This document shows, piece by piece, positions 9,510-20,063 of a stretch of 64,000 nucleotides of DNA. Origin of the DNA: Planctomycetota bacterium (GTDB lineage Bacteria; Planctomycetota; Phycisphaerae; Sedimentisphaerales; Anaerohalosphaeraceae). The stretch lies in assembly GCA_013349435.1 (NCBI GenBank), contig DUZQ01000005.1:1-64000 (forward strand). The letters run 5' to 3'. The notes under the pieces are model-generated. The model was not told where the DNA came from. It saw only the letters and a program-made list of their open reading frames with translations, and did no database searches. Made by a program: the position numbers and the translations under genes. How positions within the stretch are numbered: the stretch's first letter is position 1; each line of letters opens with the position of its first letter.

Positions 9510-10382
9510 ATGACAAAAGACCTTATCAACATCTTGGACTTAGTTGGTCGTAAAGCCGTACCAGAGCCTTGGGCAGAGGGGGATAATATTCCCTGGAGCG
9601 AACCTGGTTTCAGTGAGAGAATGCTAAAGCAGCATTTGTCACAGGCCCATGATTTGGCGAGCAGGCGATTTGAGACCATTGATACGCATATTGCGTGGAT
9701 TCATCAAAAATTACTGGAAGGTAAACAATCTAAAATCCTTGATCTTGGTTGTGGGCCGGGCTTTTATGCCGGCCGATTGGCAAAGCTGGGCCATGAATGT
9801 GTTGGGATTGATTATTCGCCGGCTTCGATAAAATATGCTGCCGAACAGGCAGGCAAAGAAAAGCTGATTTGTAATTATTTGCATGAGGATATAAGAAAGG
9901 CTGAATTCAACATCGGATTCGACCTGGTTATGCTTATCTATGGTGAATTGAACGTTTTTCGGCCTGCTGATGCTACGGCTATTCTTAAAAAAGCTAATCG
10001 TGCTCTCAGCGAACACGGGATTTTGCTTCTTGAACCACATTCTTTTGGTGTGGTTAAGAGCATCGGCGAGCAGCCATCTTCTTGGTATTCCGCAAAGTCG
10101 GGACTTTTTTCAGATAAGCCTCACATTTGCCTTGAGGAAGGTTTTTGGGACGGGCAAAGCAACACCTCAACAAAGAGATACTTCATAATTGATGCGTCAA
10201 CTGTTGATGTAGCCCATTATGCAACAACTTATCAGGCTTATACGGACCAGCAGTACAGCAGTTTACTTAAAGAGAGCGGCTTTGAAGCGATAGAATTTTA
10301 CCCATCATTGGGAGAATCTAAGGATAAATATCAGGAGGATCTGATTGCGATAGTTGCAAAGAAAAGTAATGATGGCAAATGA
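9510..10382 (+). CDS. Class I SAM-dependent methyltransferase
   Basis: ILDLGCGPGFYAGRLAKLGHECVGIDYSPASI. Confidence 0.88.
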   Translation: MTKDLINILDLVGRKAVPEPWAEGDNIPWSEPGFSERMLKQHLSQAHDLASRRFETIDTHIAWIHQKLLEGKQSKILDLGCGPGFYAGRLAKLGHECVGIDYSPASIKYAAEQAGKEKLICNYLHEDIRKAEFNIGFDLVMLIYGELNVFRPADATAILKKANRALSEHGILLLEPHSFGVVKSIGEQPSSWYSAKSGLFSDKPHICLEEGFWDGQSNTSTKRYFIIDASTVDVAHYATTYQAYTDQQYSSLLKESGFEAIEFYPSLGESKDKYQEDLIAIVAKKSNDGK

Positions 10383-10477
10383 ATAACCTTTGATATAAGG
10401 GCAACGACACAGGCACAAGGCATTATAGCAAAAAGACCGGATATTAACCGGCGAGTAAATGCAAGGAGAATAACATT

Positions 10478-10894
10478 ATGAGAAGTTACAGAAAAGAGTT
10501 GTGGTTTCAAACAAAACAAAGACGTGAATTTATCAACATCACTCCAGAGATCCAGGCCTGCCTTGCCGAGAGCGGCATTAAGGAAGGTTTCGTGCTTTGC
10601 AACGCCATGCACATTACCGCAAGCGTCTTCATAAACGACAACGAGTCCGGACTGCACCATGATTTTGAGGTATGGCTCGAAAAGCTCGCCCCGGAAAAAC
10701 CTTACTCCCAGTACCGACATAACGGCTACGAGGACAACGCCGATGCACACCTTAAGCGTACCGTAATGGGCAGGGAAGTGGTCGTTGCGGTAACAAACGG
10801 CAGGCTCGACTTTGGTCCGTGGGAGCAGATTTTCTACGGCGAGTTCGACGGCAAACGCAAAAAACGCGTCCTTGTAAAAATTATCGGCGAATAG
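10478..10894 (+). CDS. YjbQ / UPF0047 family protein
   Basis: [48 protein letters not shown]...[39 protein letters not shown]. Confidence 0.9.
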   Translation: MRSYRKELWFQTKQRREFINITPEIQACLAESGIKEGFVLCNAMHITASVFINDNESGLHHDFEVWLEKLAPEKPYSQYRHNGYEDNADAHLKRTVMGREVVVAVTNGRLDFGPWEQIFYGEFDGKRKKRVLVKIIGE

Positions 10895-10909
10895 AAAGCG
10901 GACACCTTT

Positions 10910-11545
10910 GTGATGAGTACGCTTACATTTCTTGCCAGTGCCGTTATTATATCGCTGTCCGGCGTGATGGCGCCGGGAGCACTTACAGCCGCCACCATAG
11001 CACAAGGCACACGCTCGAAAAATGCAGGTTCACTTATCGCCATAGGTCATGCTGTCATCGAAATCCCGCTAATAGGCCTACTTGTGCTCGGCTTTGATAT
11101 TTTTCTTAAAAGTGAAAAAACACAAATTGTTATCGGCTTTGCAGGCGGTCTTTTTCTGCTCTGGATGGGTATTGGAATGATTCGAGGCCTTCAAAAGGCC
11201 GAGCACTCCTGTTCCGACATCTATAAAACCGGCCCGGTCATGACGGGTTTTATTCTTTCAGTCAGCAACCCGTACTTTCTGCTTTGGTGGGCAACTGTAG
11301 GGCTGAACCTTGCATTGAAGGCACAGGCTCTTGGTGTGCTTGCGCTGGTGCTTTTTACCGCCGTTCACTGGCTGTGCGACCTTGTGTGGCTGGGCGCTCT
11401 GTCATTTGCAAGCTTCAAAGGTTCTGCGCTTCTAAGCCCCCGAAGACAGAAATTCGTGTTCGGCTTTTGTGCAGCCGCTCTGGTTTGTTTCGGCGCCAAA
11501 TTCATCTATGACGCCTCATCGGCATTGTCGGGCCTCTATCGGTAA
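10910..11545 (+). CDS. LysE-family translocator
   Basis: Hydrophobic 211-aa protein with APGALTAATIAQGTR and FILSVSNPYFLLWWATVG. Confidence 0.85.
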   Translation: MMSTLTFLASAVIISLSGVMAPGALTAATIAQGTRSKNAGSLIAIGHAVIEIPLIGLLVLGFDIFLKSEKTQIVIGFAGGLFLLWMGIGMIRGLQKAEHSCSDIYKTGPVMTGFILSVSNPYFLLWWATVGLNLALKAQALGVLALVLFTAVHWLCDLVWLGALSFASFKGSALLSPRRQKFVFGFCAAALVCFGAKFIYDASSALSGLYR

Positions 11546-11560
11546 AGTCCTTTTAACGTG

Positions 11561-14221
11561 CTACTTCAAAACTTTCTCCAAGAGTCTCAGTCCCTGTCTG
11601 ATTGCTTCGGATTCGAGGAGCTTTTGGACATTGATTTTAGGATTGTCCAGGGTTCCCTCAATCGGAAGTTTGATTCTGTCGGCGGCAGTTTCTCCCCCTT
11701 TAACAGTTCCACCGCTGAATGTGTACGGCAGCGTTACGTTCATATCAAGGCTTTTGTCCAGGCCGATTTTGCCTGCAAAGTTTACGGGATTCTCGCCGAC
11801 ATTTATCTGCATGTCATCGTAGCTTAAAACTCCCTTTTGAAGAACAAATTTTGTCGGCATCATCGTCATATCCACACCGCGTCCGCCCGTTACCGAAACA
11901 ATCTGAGCCAACAAATCCGACGCCTCCAGTCGCATCTTTTCTATACTTACAGTCCCCGCAACGACCGCATCGCCTTTTGCGGCGCCTTCAAGTGGAATGC
12001 TCAGTTTCTCACAGTAAAAATCGGCTACCCCGCGAACATTTACCGCATCGGCGAAAACAGGATTAAGATACATTAGTAACTGTCTGCTTGTATCATCGTT
12101 TATATTAACCTTTTCTATTATCCGCATAGGTCCGGAAATCTTGAAAAGCACAGGTTTTTCTTTGAGGTTCACCGCCCCTGCCAGATTGAGTTTGCCGTTG
12201 TTGACGGTCGCCGAAAAAGGCTCAATCGAAAGAGCGCCCTGTTTGACCGTGATTTGCATCTCTGTCGGACCGAAGTGCAGACCTTTATATGTTGCTTTGT
12301 CGAAACCGAATTTCGCAGCAGTATTCAGATTTGCAAGCAGGGAACCTTTTTCGGCGGGGTTGTATTCTGATTCAATTTCTATATCAGTGGTTCGTTTTCC
12401 CTCCATTGTCAACCCACTTGGGATAAATGCACCGGCTATGGTAGAGGCCGCGGCAAGGTCGTACTCGGCATCGATTCGGCCGCTCAATTTGGTTCTTTCC
12501 GCGGCGCCGGTCTGTGTAAGATTGCCGGTTACATCTATCTGTGAGCTGTCAATCCGTAAATCCCGTATCTGGTAAGTCTTTTCAGTAAAATCCAGGAGCA
12601 CATCTGCAAAGATACTAATCAACTTTTCTTCAAAAGGTTTTTTCCCGGGCAGGTTTATCCGGGCATCGGTAATCTGTGTTGAGTCGGTTGCCACTGTCAG
12701 TTTCCTGTTTTCCCCGGCGACCGAAAGGTCTGACTTTAAGTTGCCGCTTACCGTCATCCCTTCAGCAAGCGGTTTGACAAGTTCGATAAAGGGCTGTGCC
12801 TTTTGCAGGTCGATGTCCGCTTTAATCCCCAGTCCAAGCTTCTGAGCGGCTTGTTCACCCAGTGGCACAACCGAATCTGCAATTTTCACCCTTCCGAAAT
12901 CTGCCGTTGTTTGAAATGAATTGATATTCAGGAGGTCCCCTTCCGTATCGACCCCAAGCACGAAATCCATATCAACAGAAGAAGCTGGCGTCGCTTTTTT
13001 TCCGTTGCCGGCAATAAATTGTTCAATAACAGCCTGTCCGCGGACGGTTATTTTTTCGTCGTCGAAAGATATTTTGCCCGTCTCTGTAGCCCTGCCTGCA
13101 ATCGTGTAATCACCGAAGTCTATGAACTGTCCGGCAAAGGCCTGCAAGCCGGCAAGGTCCGCTGTTGCTTCATAGTCAACGGAATTTATTCCGCCTCCAC
13201 AGTCAATGGTGCAAAAAGATGATTTTAAGTTGAGCTTGTCGATAATAATGTTTTTGTCGTCGGAGGATATTTGGGCATCCATTGTAACAGGCTCGGCAAT
13301 TGCCGTTTTTTTTCCGCGTATATCCTTTTCAAAACCCGACAAGACGGCGCTTGCCTGCAGCTTTTCGAATCTACCGTCGTCGATTCCGGCGGTTATATCT
13401 CCGTTAAGTATGCCGGCGGCGTCTATTTCCCTGCCCGCCAAGGCAAAAAGCGGGCCAAGAGTTTCCAGGTCGAGGTTTTCAACCTTGACGGTAAAATCTC
13501 CACTTGTTTGCTTTAGTGTCCAGCTCTTTTTTGTAGCAGGTGTCAGGTTTCCCTTCGCGGAGATTTTGGATTCGGTCCGGCTGTCGGCCACCTTAATCGC
13601 AACGTCAAAAGTCGATTTTTTCCCCAATGGATTCAGGTCCAGTTTCGATCCTATGTTGCTGACTTTAAGGACGTTAAGGTCCCTTTGCCCGGATGCCGGT
13701 ATTATCGTTAGGTCCCCCCCATTTACGGTAAGGTCAACCTTTGCCAGAGCCAGTCGGGTGTTTTTTTCTTTTTCTGCAGCAGTTTTTTCCCCCGGCGGTG
13801 CAGTCTTATCGTCTGTGTCTTTGGTCCGGCCTTTGACATTGATTATCACCTGCGGCTCATCAATCAAAGTTTCACCGAGGGCCACTATTCCAAGAAGCAA
13901 CGGCATATAGTGGGGTTTTGTAGAAAACTCCTTAATCCTGGCCGAAGTCGCTCCGGAGTCATCTTCAAAGGTCAAATCCCTGACTCTGATTCCCTTGTAC
14001 CACCCCATGGAAAAATCCCCCATACCTACTTTTCCGTTGACAGAGCGATTTATTTTACCGAGGATGAAGTTTTTGCCGCTGTTTGAAGACAGGTATAGCG
14101 GCATAACAATAACAAGCAGCAAGACAAATACCACAGCAATTACTGCTATCCAGCCTATAGTTTTGATTTTAACGAGGCCTTTGCTTTTTTCCGTATGTAC
14201 AGAATTGTCGGCGGTGCGCAT
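11561..14221 (-). CDS. AsmA-like membrane-anchored protein
   Basis: Single N-terminal TM segment followed by ~830 aa of beta-rich repeats; C-terminal YTFSGGTVKGGETAADRIKLPIEGTLDNPKINVQKLL. Confidence 0.7.
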   Translation of the reverse strand: MRTADNSVHTEKSKGLVKIKTIGWIAVIAVVFVLLLVIVMPLYLSSNSGKNFILGKINRSVNGKVGMGDFSMGWYKGIRVRDLTFEDDSGATSARIKEFSTKPHYMPLLLGIVALGETLIDEPQVIINVKGRTKDTDDKTAPPGEKTAAEKEKNTRLALAKVDLTVNGGDLTIIPASGQRDLNVLKVSNIGSKLDLNPLGKKSTFDVAIKVADSRTESKISAKGNLTPATKKSWTLKQTSGDFTVKVENLDLETLGPLFALAGREIDAAGILNGDITAGIDDGRFEKLQASAVLSGFEKDIRGKKTAIAEPVTMDAQISSDDKNIIIDKLNLKSSFCTIDCGGGINSVDYEATADLAGLQAFAGQFIDFGDYTIAGRATETGKISFDDEKITVRGQAVIEQFIAGNGKKATPASSVDMDFVLGVDTEGDLLNINSFQTTADFGRVKIADSVVPLGEQAAQKLGLGIKADIDLQKAQPFIELVKPLAEGMTVSGNLKSDLSVAGENRKLTVATDSTQITDARINLPGKKPFEEKLISIFADVLLDFTEKTYQIRDLRIDSSQIDVTGNLTQTGAAERTKLSGRIDAEYDLAAASTIAGAFIPSGLTMEGKRTTDIEIESEYNPAEKGSLLANLNTAAKFGFDKATYKGLHFGPTEMQITVKQGALSIEPFSATVNNGKLNLAGAVNLKEKPVLFKISGPMRIIEKVNINDDTSRQLLMYLNPVFADAVNVRGVADFYCEKLSIPLEGAAKGDAVVAGTVSIEKMRLEASDLLAQIVSVTGGRGVDMTMMPTKFVLQKGVLSYDDMQINVGENPVNFAGKIGLDKSLDMNVTLPYTFSGGTVKGGETAADRIKLPIEGTLDNPKINVQKLLESEAIRQGLRLLEKVLK

Positions 14222-14297
14222 TTTTCCAGTCCTTCGAAAAACGTTTTTGAGATTTGCTTCTTTCGGCCCGGCCCGTCAGACGTCCACTGATGTAAAA

Positions 14298-14858
14298 TCA
14301 GTCCGACATAATTTCATCCGACTTTGTCTTAATAACCACATCCACCTTTTCGGTATATTCTTTGGTAAGATTGTCTATTTTCTTCTTGCCTCTGTCCCGC
14401 TGGTCTTCGGTAATAAGCTTTTCCTTTTCCTTTTCGTCCAACTGTTTGTTGGCGTCGCGTCTTATGTTCCTGATACCCACCTTGGTCTTTTCGCCCATCT
14501 GCTTTACCTGTTGTGTAAGCTGCTTTCTTCTTTCGACACTCAAAGGCGGAATATTCAGCCGAATAATTTTTGCATCGGCAATGGGATTAAGGCTCAGGTC
14601 ACTGTTTTTGATGGCTTTTTCAATATCTTTGAGGCTTGCCGGGTCGAACGGCTTAATGACTATAGTGGCAGGTTCGGGGGTGGCAATGGTCGCCAACTGT
14701 TTCAGGGGAGTCCTACTGCCGTAATAATCGACCATGACGTTTTCCACGAGTCCGGAGGAGGCCCTTCCGGTGCGAACCGAACGCAGTTCGGTTTGCAGAA
14801 ACTGGACCGATTTGTCCATGTGCTGCTTGTGCTCTTCAATTATCTGTCTTCCGGGCAT
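14298..14858 (-). CDS. frr: Ribosome recycling factor
   Basis: LQTELRSVRTGRASSGLVENVMVDYYGSRTPLKQLATIATPEPATIVIKPFD. Confidence 0.97.
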   Translation of the reverse strand: MPGRQIIEEHKQHMDKSVQFLQTELRSVRTGRASSGLVENVMVDYYGSRTPLKQLATIATPEPATIVIKPFDPASLKDIEKAIKNSDLSLNPIADAKIIRLNIPPLSVERRKQLTQQVKQMGEKTKVGIRNIRRDANKQLDEKEKEKLITEDQRDRGKKKIDNLTKEYTEKVDVVIKTKSDEIMSD

Positions 14859-14952
14859 ATTTGTTAATCCCCTTCTTGATAAAAATTCACCTCAACCCCG
14901 CGTAAAATGCGGGGCTAAATAAATGTAGTGTGCGATGTATCGCACCACTCCT

Positions 14953-15063
14953 ATCGGGCGGCTCGCGCCGCCGCGCTTCTGTTTCTTTTGCTTTTCTATC
15001 GGCTCGCGCCGCCGGGCTTCTGTTTCTTTGCGTATCGGGCGGCTTGTGCCGATGCGCTTTTGT
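14953..15063. repeat. Three direct REP-like elements in the pyrH-frr intergenic region
   Basis: tcgggcggctcgcgccgccgcgcttctg / tcggctcgcgccgccgggcttctg / tcgggcggcttgtgccgatgcgctttt. Confidence 0.8.
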
Positions 15064-15065
15064 TT

Positions 15066-15782
15066 TCAACTGATGAGCGTCCCGATGTCCTGGCCGTAAA
15101 GAGCTTTTGTAATGTTACCCTTCTTGAAGATGTTCAGAACCACAATGGGAATATTGTTGTCGCTGCAAAGACTTATTGCCGCCGGGTCTATCACACGCAG
15201 ACCACGCTTCAAAACGTCATTGTATCTCAACGCCTTCAGCAGTTTTGCCTCGGGTTTCTTCATTGGGTCATCCGTATAAACGCCATCAACCTTGGTGGCC
15301 TTTATGATAACATCTGCATCAAGTTCAGCCGCCCTAAGCGCTGCGCAGGTATCCGTTGAGAAGAACGGATTTCCCGTCCCGCCCGCCAGAATCGCAACTC
15401 TGCCAAGTTCCAGGTGTCTGAGGCATCTGCGCCGTATGAAAGGCTCACAAATCGCCGCGACCTCGATAGCACTTAAAACCCTCGTCGGCTGACCGAGCCT
15501 TTCCAGAGTTTCCTGCAGTGCACAGGCGTTAATCACGGTAGCCAGCATACCCATATAGTCGGCGGTGTTTTGGGGGATGTGGCTTTGTTTCGAGAACGTC
15601 TCGCCTCTAAGGAAATTTCCACCACCGACGACAATCGCAACCTGTGGGCCGAGCTTGCATATCTGGGCAATCCGTTGGGCAATGGACTCAAGAGCATCTC
15701 CGTCGATACCAAAACCGCCCGGCCGGCAAAAACTCTCACCCGACAGTTTCAACAACACGCGCTTGTACTTTATTTTTTCCAT
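15066..15782 (-). CDS. pyrH: UMP kinase
   Basis: YKRVLLKLSGESF, VAIVVGGGNFLRG, TDDPMKKPEAKLL. Confidence 0.96.
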   Translation of the reverse strand: MEKIKYKRVLLKLSGESFCRPGGFGIDGDALESIAQRIAQICKLGPQVAIVVGGGNFLRGETFSKQSHIPQNTADYMGMLATVINACALQETLERLGQPTRVLSAIEVAAICEPFIRRRCLRHLELGRVAILAGGTGNPFFSTDTCAALRAAELDADVIIKATKVDGVYTDDPMKKPEAKLLKALRYNDVLKRGLRVIDPAAISLCSDNNIPIVVLNIFKKGNITKALYGQDIGTLIS

Positions 15783-15845
15783 TCGCCTGCCGAAATACCC
15801 AAAACATCGTAAGATGATTTTGCCGATGTTGATTATATCGCTGTT

Positions 15846-16706
15846 TCAGCCGATTTCAAATCGTACAAATTTCTTTATTTTTGCCTCGCCCCCCGCCTGC
15901 TTAGCCACCTCTGCCAAGACCTGGGCGACCGTCTTACTGTCATCCTTTACAAAGGGTTGTTCAACAAGGCAGTTTTCTTTGAAGAACTTTTTCATTTTTC
16001 CTTCAACGATTTTGTCAATGATGTTCGCAGGCTTATTTTTCATCTGCTCGGCGGCGATTTCCTTTTCCCTCTGTATAATTGCCGGGTCAATCTTATCGCT
16101 GTCCACCGCCACGGGCTTTATTGCCGTAATGTGCATCGCAATATCGGCGGCTATCGTTGACAAAGCACCTGCCGACTCGTCTGTATCCGCTTCAATCTGG
16201 ACCATTGCTCCCACTTTATTATTAAAGTGAACATAAGTCCCGATAACGCCTGAGTCTGGTACAGTGTACCTCGTAAAATCACCAACTTCAATTTTCTCCC
16301 CAGTCTTGCTTACCGCCTCGGTTAGTACCTCTGAGAATTTTTTGCCTTCAACATCGGTCTCAAGAATAGCATCGGTTCCCTCATCACTCCGGCAAGCCAG
16401 CATATATTTTCCGAGTTCATGCGCGGCGGTGGTGAAATCGTCGCTTTTTGCAACAAAATCCGTCTCGCAGCAAAGTGCCGCCATTGCCGCAGTGGTGCTA
16501 TTTGCATCTTTTTTGCAAACGATTATTCCCTCGGTAGTTTCTCTTGCGGCCCGTTTTGCTAATGTTGCCAGGCCTTTCTTTCGCAGAAGCGCCATTGCTT
16601 CTGTTATGTCACCATTTGTTTCGACAAGTGCCTTCTTACAGTCCATCATACCCTGACCGCTCATCTTACGAAGCTTCATTACAACCGAAGCAGCAATCTC
16701 CGCCAT
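15846..16706 (-). CDS. tsf: Elongation factor Ts
   Basis: VMKLRKMSGQGMMDCKKALVETNGDITEAMALLRKKG, CETDFVAKSDDF. Confidence 0.97.
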   Translation of the reverse strand: MAEIAASVVMKLRKMSGQGMMDCKKALVETNGDITEAMALLRKKGLATLAKRAARETTEGIIVCKKDANSTTAAMAALCCETDFVAKSDDFTTAAHELGKYMLACRSDEGTDAILETDVEGKKFSEVLTEAVSKTGEKIEVGDFTRYTVPDSGVIGTYVHFNNKVGAMVQIEADTDESAGALSTIAADIAMHITAIKPVAVDSDKIDPAIIQREKEIAAEQMKNKPANIIDKIVEGKMKKFFKENCLVEQPFVKDDSKTVAQVLAEVAKQAGGEAKIKKFVRFEIG

Positions 16707-16769
16707 TTCTTTATGCTCCCATAAAAACTAAAAAACTCAAACCTCTATGCCATTCTGAGGCGAAGCCGA

Positions 16770-16850
16770 AAAATCTCAATTCTCCGAAAATGTCATTCCG
16801 AACCCATTCGGCTGCGCTCCTTCCAGAATGACATACACCTCTGACTTCTG
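16770..16850. repeat. Dispersed inverted repeat of the TGTCATTCC...GGAATGACA type, tsf-rpsB gap
   Basis: tgtcattccgaacccattcggctgcgctccttccagaatgaca. Confidence 0.6.
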
Positions 16851-16859
16851 ACTTCCGAC

Positions 16860-17762
16860 TTAGGCAGAACCGTTTTTCGGCTCTTCATCTGTCGCCTTAG
16901 TCTCTTTTGTTTGAACCTGCACCGCAGCACCGGTTTCGATTTTTTCCGGCTCGTCGACACTCCGGGCGGGCTGTTCGTTTTTCGCCTCCTGCTCCTTTTT
17001 ATCGGCACCTGCGCTGGCTAACGCCCGTCTTCTGGAACGTCCACGAACACTAGCCGCCGGCCCGGCGGCCTGTTTAAACATAGTCTTTCCCGCTGCTACC
17101 GCATCGACTAACTCTGTAAGCAATAACTCAATAGCCTTGATTGAATCATCATTTGCCGGGATAGCCACGTCAACCATATCCGGGTCTGAATCCGTGTCGA
17201 TAATACCGATGGTTGCGATACCCAGTTTTCTCGCCTCTCGCAAGGCGATGGTTTCATTTCTTACGTCCACCACCACCACAACGCCCGGCAGCCTGCCCAT
17301 CTTGCGTACACCCTCGAGGTTCGTCTTGATTTTGCGCATCTGGCGCCGCAGGCGCGAACCCTGTTTCTTGCTCTGGGCTGCAAGCTGACCGCTCGACTCC
17401 ATTTCTTCCAGTTCTTCGAGTCTTTGCAAACGAGAACGTACCGTTCGGAAGTTGGTCAGCATCCCCCCAAGCCAACGCTCACAAACATAGTGCATGCCGC
17501 ACTTGCCCGCTGCCTCCAATATCGGTTTTTTCGCCTGACGCTTCGTGCCGACAAATACAGCGTCTTTTCCAGAAGAAACCACGTCGATAAGGAGCTTTTT
17601 GGCAATCAGCAGCCCCTTAAGTGTTTCCTTCACGTTAATAATGTGGATCATACCGCGTTTTCCGAAGATATACGGCTCCATCTTCGGATTCCATCGGCTG
17701 ACCGCATGGCCAAAATGTACGCCCGCGCTTATCAGTTCACGGGCCAATTGCTTATTCACCAA
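16860..17762 (-). CDS. rpsB: 30S ribosomal protein S2 with low-complexity C-terminal extension
   Basis: ISAGVHFGHAVSRWNPKMEPYIFGKRGMIHIINVKETLK; ~65-aa charged Ala/Glu/Lys-rich tail. Confidence 0.97.
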   Translation of the reverse strand: MVNKQLARELISAGVHFGHAVSRWNPKMEPYIFGKRGMIHIINVKETLKGLLIAKKLLIDVVSSGKDAVFVGTKRQAKKPILEAAGKCGMHYVCERWLGGMLTNFRTVRSRLQRLEELEEMESSGQLAAQSKKQGSRLRRQMRKIKTNLEGVRKMGRLPGVVVVVDVRNETIALREARKLGIATIGIIDTDSDPDMVDVAIPANDDSIKAIELLLTELVDAVAAGKTMFKQAAGPAASVRGRSRRRALASAGADKKEQEAKNEQPARSVDEPEKIETGAAVQVQTKETKATDEEPKNGSA

Positions 17763-17933
17763 TACTTTACCTCCAGAGAACCATCTTTTATTTCTATCCA
17801 GCTATCAAGGCCATTGCACCGTTGCCTTGGCCTATAAAGACAGTAAAGTAATACAAGTTGTTCGTAATGTCCAACAAATTCTGCCGATTATGAAATTTTT
17901 TGCACCCCCGCAAACCTGAACCCCAAAACTCGT

Positions 17934-19778
17934 TTACCCGGCTCGTTTTTTCAAATAAATCTGCAAAACGGTGATGTCAGCGGGGCTGATTCCGGCTATC
18001 CTTGCCGCCTGGGCAAGCGTGGCGGGGCGAAACGCCGACAATTTTTCCTTGGCTTCGGCGCGCAGATGGATTATATCCTGATATTCTAAATCAGCCGGCA
18101 GCTTTATATTCTCGAGATTCCGGAAACCTGCGACCTGTTTGGCCTGTTTGACAAGATAACCTTCATATTTCGCATCAATGGTCGCTGCCCTGAGTACGTC
18201 CGTCTGTAAATTCATTTTTTTGACATCCGCCATATCATGCAGGTCCCGCTCAAGAGGATTTTTCGGTTGCTTGAGCAGATGCCACAGGCTTTGGCCGTTT
18301 CGCCTTGTCTTTTTTAAATAACCGCTCAATCTGCTGATATCTTCGATTTTCTTTTGATACCTCTGCCATCGCGAGTCTTCAACAAGCCCAATCTCTCTGC
18401 CGACAGGAGTGAGCCGACGGTCGGCATTGTCCGACCGCAGTGAAAGTCTGTACTCGGCCCTCGAAGTGAACATTCTGTAGGGTTCGGCAATATTCTTTGT
18501 CAGGAGGTCGTCAATCAGTACTCCGATATATGCCTGGTCTCTTCGCAGTACAACAGGTTCTTTGCCCTCCAGTTTCCTTGCGGCGTTTATGCCGGCGATA
18601 ATGCCCTGTGCAGCGGCCTCTTCGTACCCGCTTGTGCCGTTAATCTGTCCTGCAAGGAACAGACCTGTTATCTTTTTCGTCTCCAGGCTCGGCTTCAATT
18701 GAATCGGCGGGCAATAATCATACTCAACCGCGTACGCATAATAAACAATTCGCGCGTTTTGGGTCCCCGGCAACATCCTGAGCATCTGTCCCTGAACATC
18801 CGCCGGCATGGATGTGAATATACCGTTACAGTAAATCGTCTTTATCTGTTCCTCCTCCGGCTCCAGGAAGATACGGTGCTGCTTTTTGTCGGCGAACCTG
18901 ACCACCTTTGCCTCGATACTCGGGCAGTAACGAGGGTCCGTCCCGGTTATCCGGCCCGACGAAAGCGGGGCCCGGTGCAGATTGTCCCGAAGCAGTTTGT
19001 GTATTTTTTCATTGGTGTATGTTATCCAGCAGGGAATCTGGGGGCGTTCTATTCTGTCTGTTATAAAGGAAAACGGCACCGGCGACTCATCGCCCGGCTG
19101 TATTTCCAATCGGTCAACACCCACCGTTTGCGCGTCGAGCCTCGGCGTCGTATCTGTCGCCATTCGTCCAAGCTGCAACCCAATTCTTCTCAGACTGTCT
19201 GAAAGCCGGTCGCTTGCAGGCTCATCCCGTCTGCCGCCCGGCCATTTGTGCTCGCCCATATACAACATCGCACCCAAAAACGTCCCCGGCGTCAAAATCA
19301 CAGTCTCAGCACGGCATTTTGACCCATCTTTGCACGCTACCGCTTCCACTTCGCTGTTTTTCGCTCGTATCTGCGTTGCTGTTGACTCGATAATGGTAAG
19401 GTTCTCGGTTTTTTCGAGCCTGTGCTGCATCCACTTTTGATACTTACCCCGGTCGGCCTGTGCCCGCGGAGACTGCACCGCAGGACCTTTCGACCGGTTC
19501 AGCATCCGAAACTGAATCCCTGTCGCATCTATCGCCAGACCCATCAGTCCGCCAAGGGCGTCAATCTCACGTGCAATTTGCCCCTTTGCAAGCCCTCCGA
19601 CAGCCGGATTGCAGCTCATCTCGGCGATTTTGTCCCGGCTCATTGTTATAAGGGCGGTCTTAGCGCCGAGCCTCGACGCCGCATGGGCAGCCTCGACACC
19701 TGCGTGCCCTGCCCCTACAACAATGCAATCAAAGCAGTTTAGTTTCTTAGTCATATCCATCATATACCCCAATGTCAT
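17934..19778 (-). CDS. mnmG: tRNA uridine-5-carboxymethylaminomethyl(34) synthesis enzyme MnmG
   Basis: CIVVGAGHAGVEAAHAASRLGAKTALIT, MSCNPAVGGLAKGQIAREIDALGG, GTSGYEEAAAQGIIAGINAA. Confidence 0.97.
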   Translation of the reverse strand: MTLGYMMDMTKKLNCFDCIVVGAGHAGVEAAHAASRLGAKTALITMSRDKIAEMSCNPAVGGLAKGQIAREIDALGGLMGLAIDATGIQFRMLNRSKGPAVQSPRAQADRGKYQKWMQHRLEKTENLTIIESTATQIRAKNSEVEAVACKDGSKCRAETVILTPGTFLGAMLYMGEHKWPGGRRDEPASDRLSDSLRRIGLQLGRMATDTTPRLDAQTVGVDRLEIQPGDESPVPFSFITDRIERPQIPCWITYTNEKIHKLLRDNLHRAPLSSGRITGTDPRYCPSIEAKVVRFADKKQHRIFLEPEEEQIKTIYCNGIFTSMPADVQGQMLRMLPGTQNARIVYYAYAVEYDYCPPIQLKPSLETKKITGLFLAGQINGTSGYEEAAAQGIIAGINAARKLEGKEPVVLRRDQAYIGVLIDDLLTKNIAEPYRMFTSRAEYRLSLRSDNADRRLTPVGREIGLVEDSRWQRYQKKIEDISRLSGYLKKTRRNGQSLWHLLKQPKNPLERDLHDMADVKKMNLQTDVLRAATIDAKYEGYLVKQAKQVAGFRNLENIKLPADLEYQDIIHLRAEAKEKLSAFRPATLAQAARIAGISPADITVLQIYLKKRAG

Positions 19779-19862
19779 TCCTGCGAAAGTTTGTCACCCC
19801 TGCGAAGGCAGGGGCCCACATCCAGAAGAAAACATGGATTCCGTGTCAAGCCCAGAATGACA
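19779..19862. repeat. Dispersed TGTCATTCC...GAATGACA element
   Basis: tgtcattcctgcgaaagtttgtcacccctgcgaaggcaggggcc...tggattccgtgtcaagcccagaatgaca. Confidence 0.65.
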
Positions 19863-20063
19863 ACAGCAAAGTGTTTTTCATCAAAGGCTTTAGCCAGTAT
19901 AGCTGTTTGAACTTTCAAATCAAGTCTTGACAACCGATGTTATTTTTTTCATAATGGTATCAAAATTTGCAGTAGAGACTGTTATGGTCAAAGAAAGCAA
20001 AGAACTATCATTAGCGCTTTGCATAGAGAATACCGAATGTGAGGATTCGGAGAAGACAAAGAC

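Noticed and set aside
12141-13910. Plus-strand ORFs opposite the AsmA-like gene
   Set aside because: They are antisense to a convincing 886-aa gene and lack recognisable motifs.
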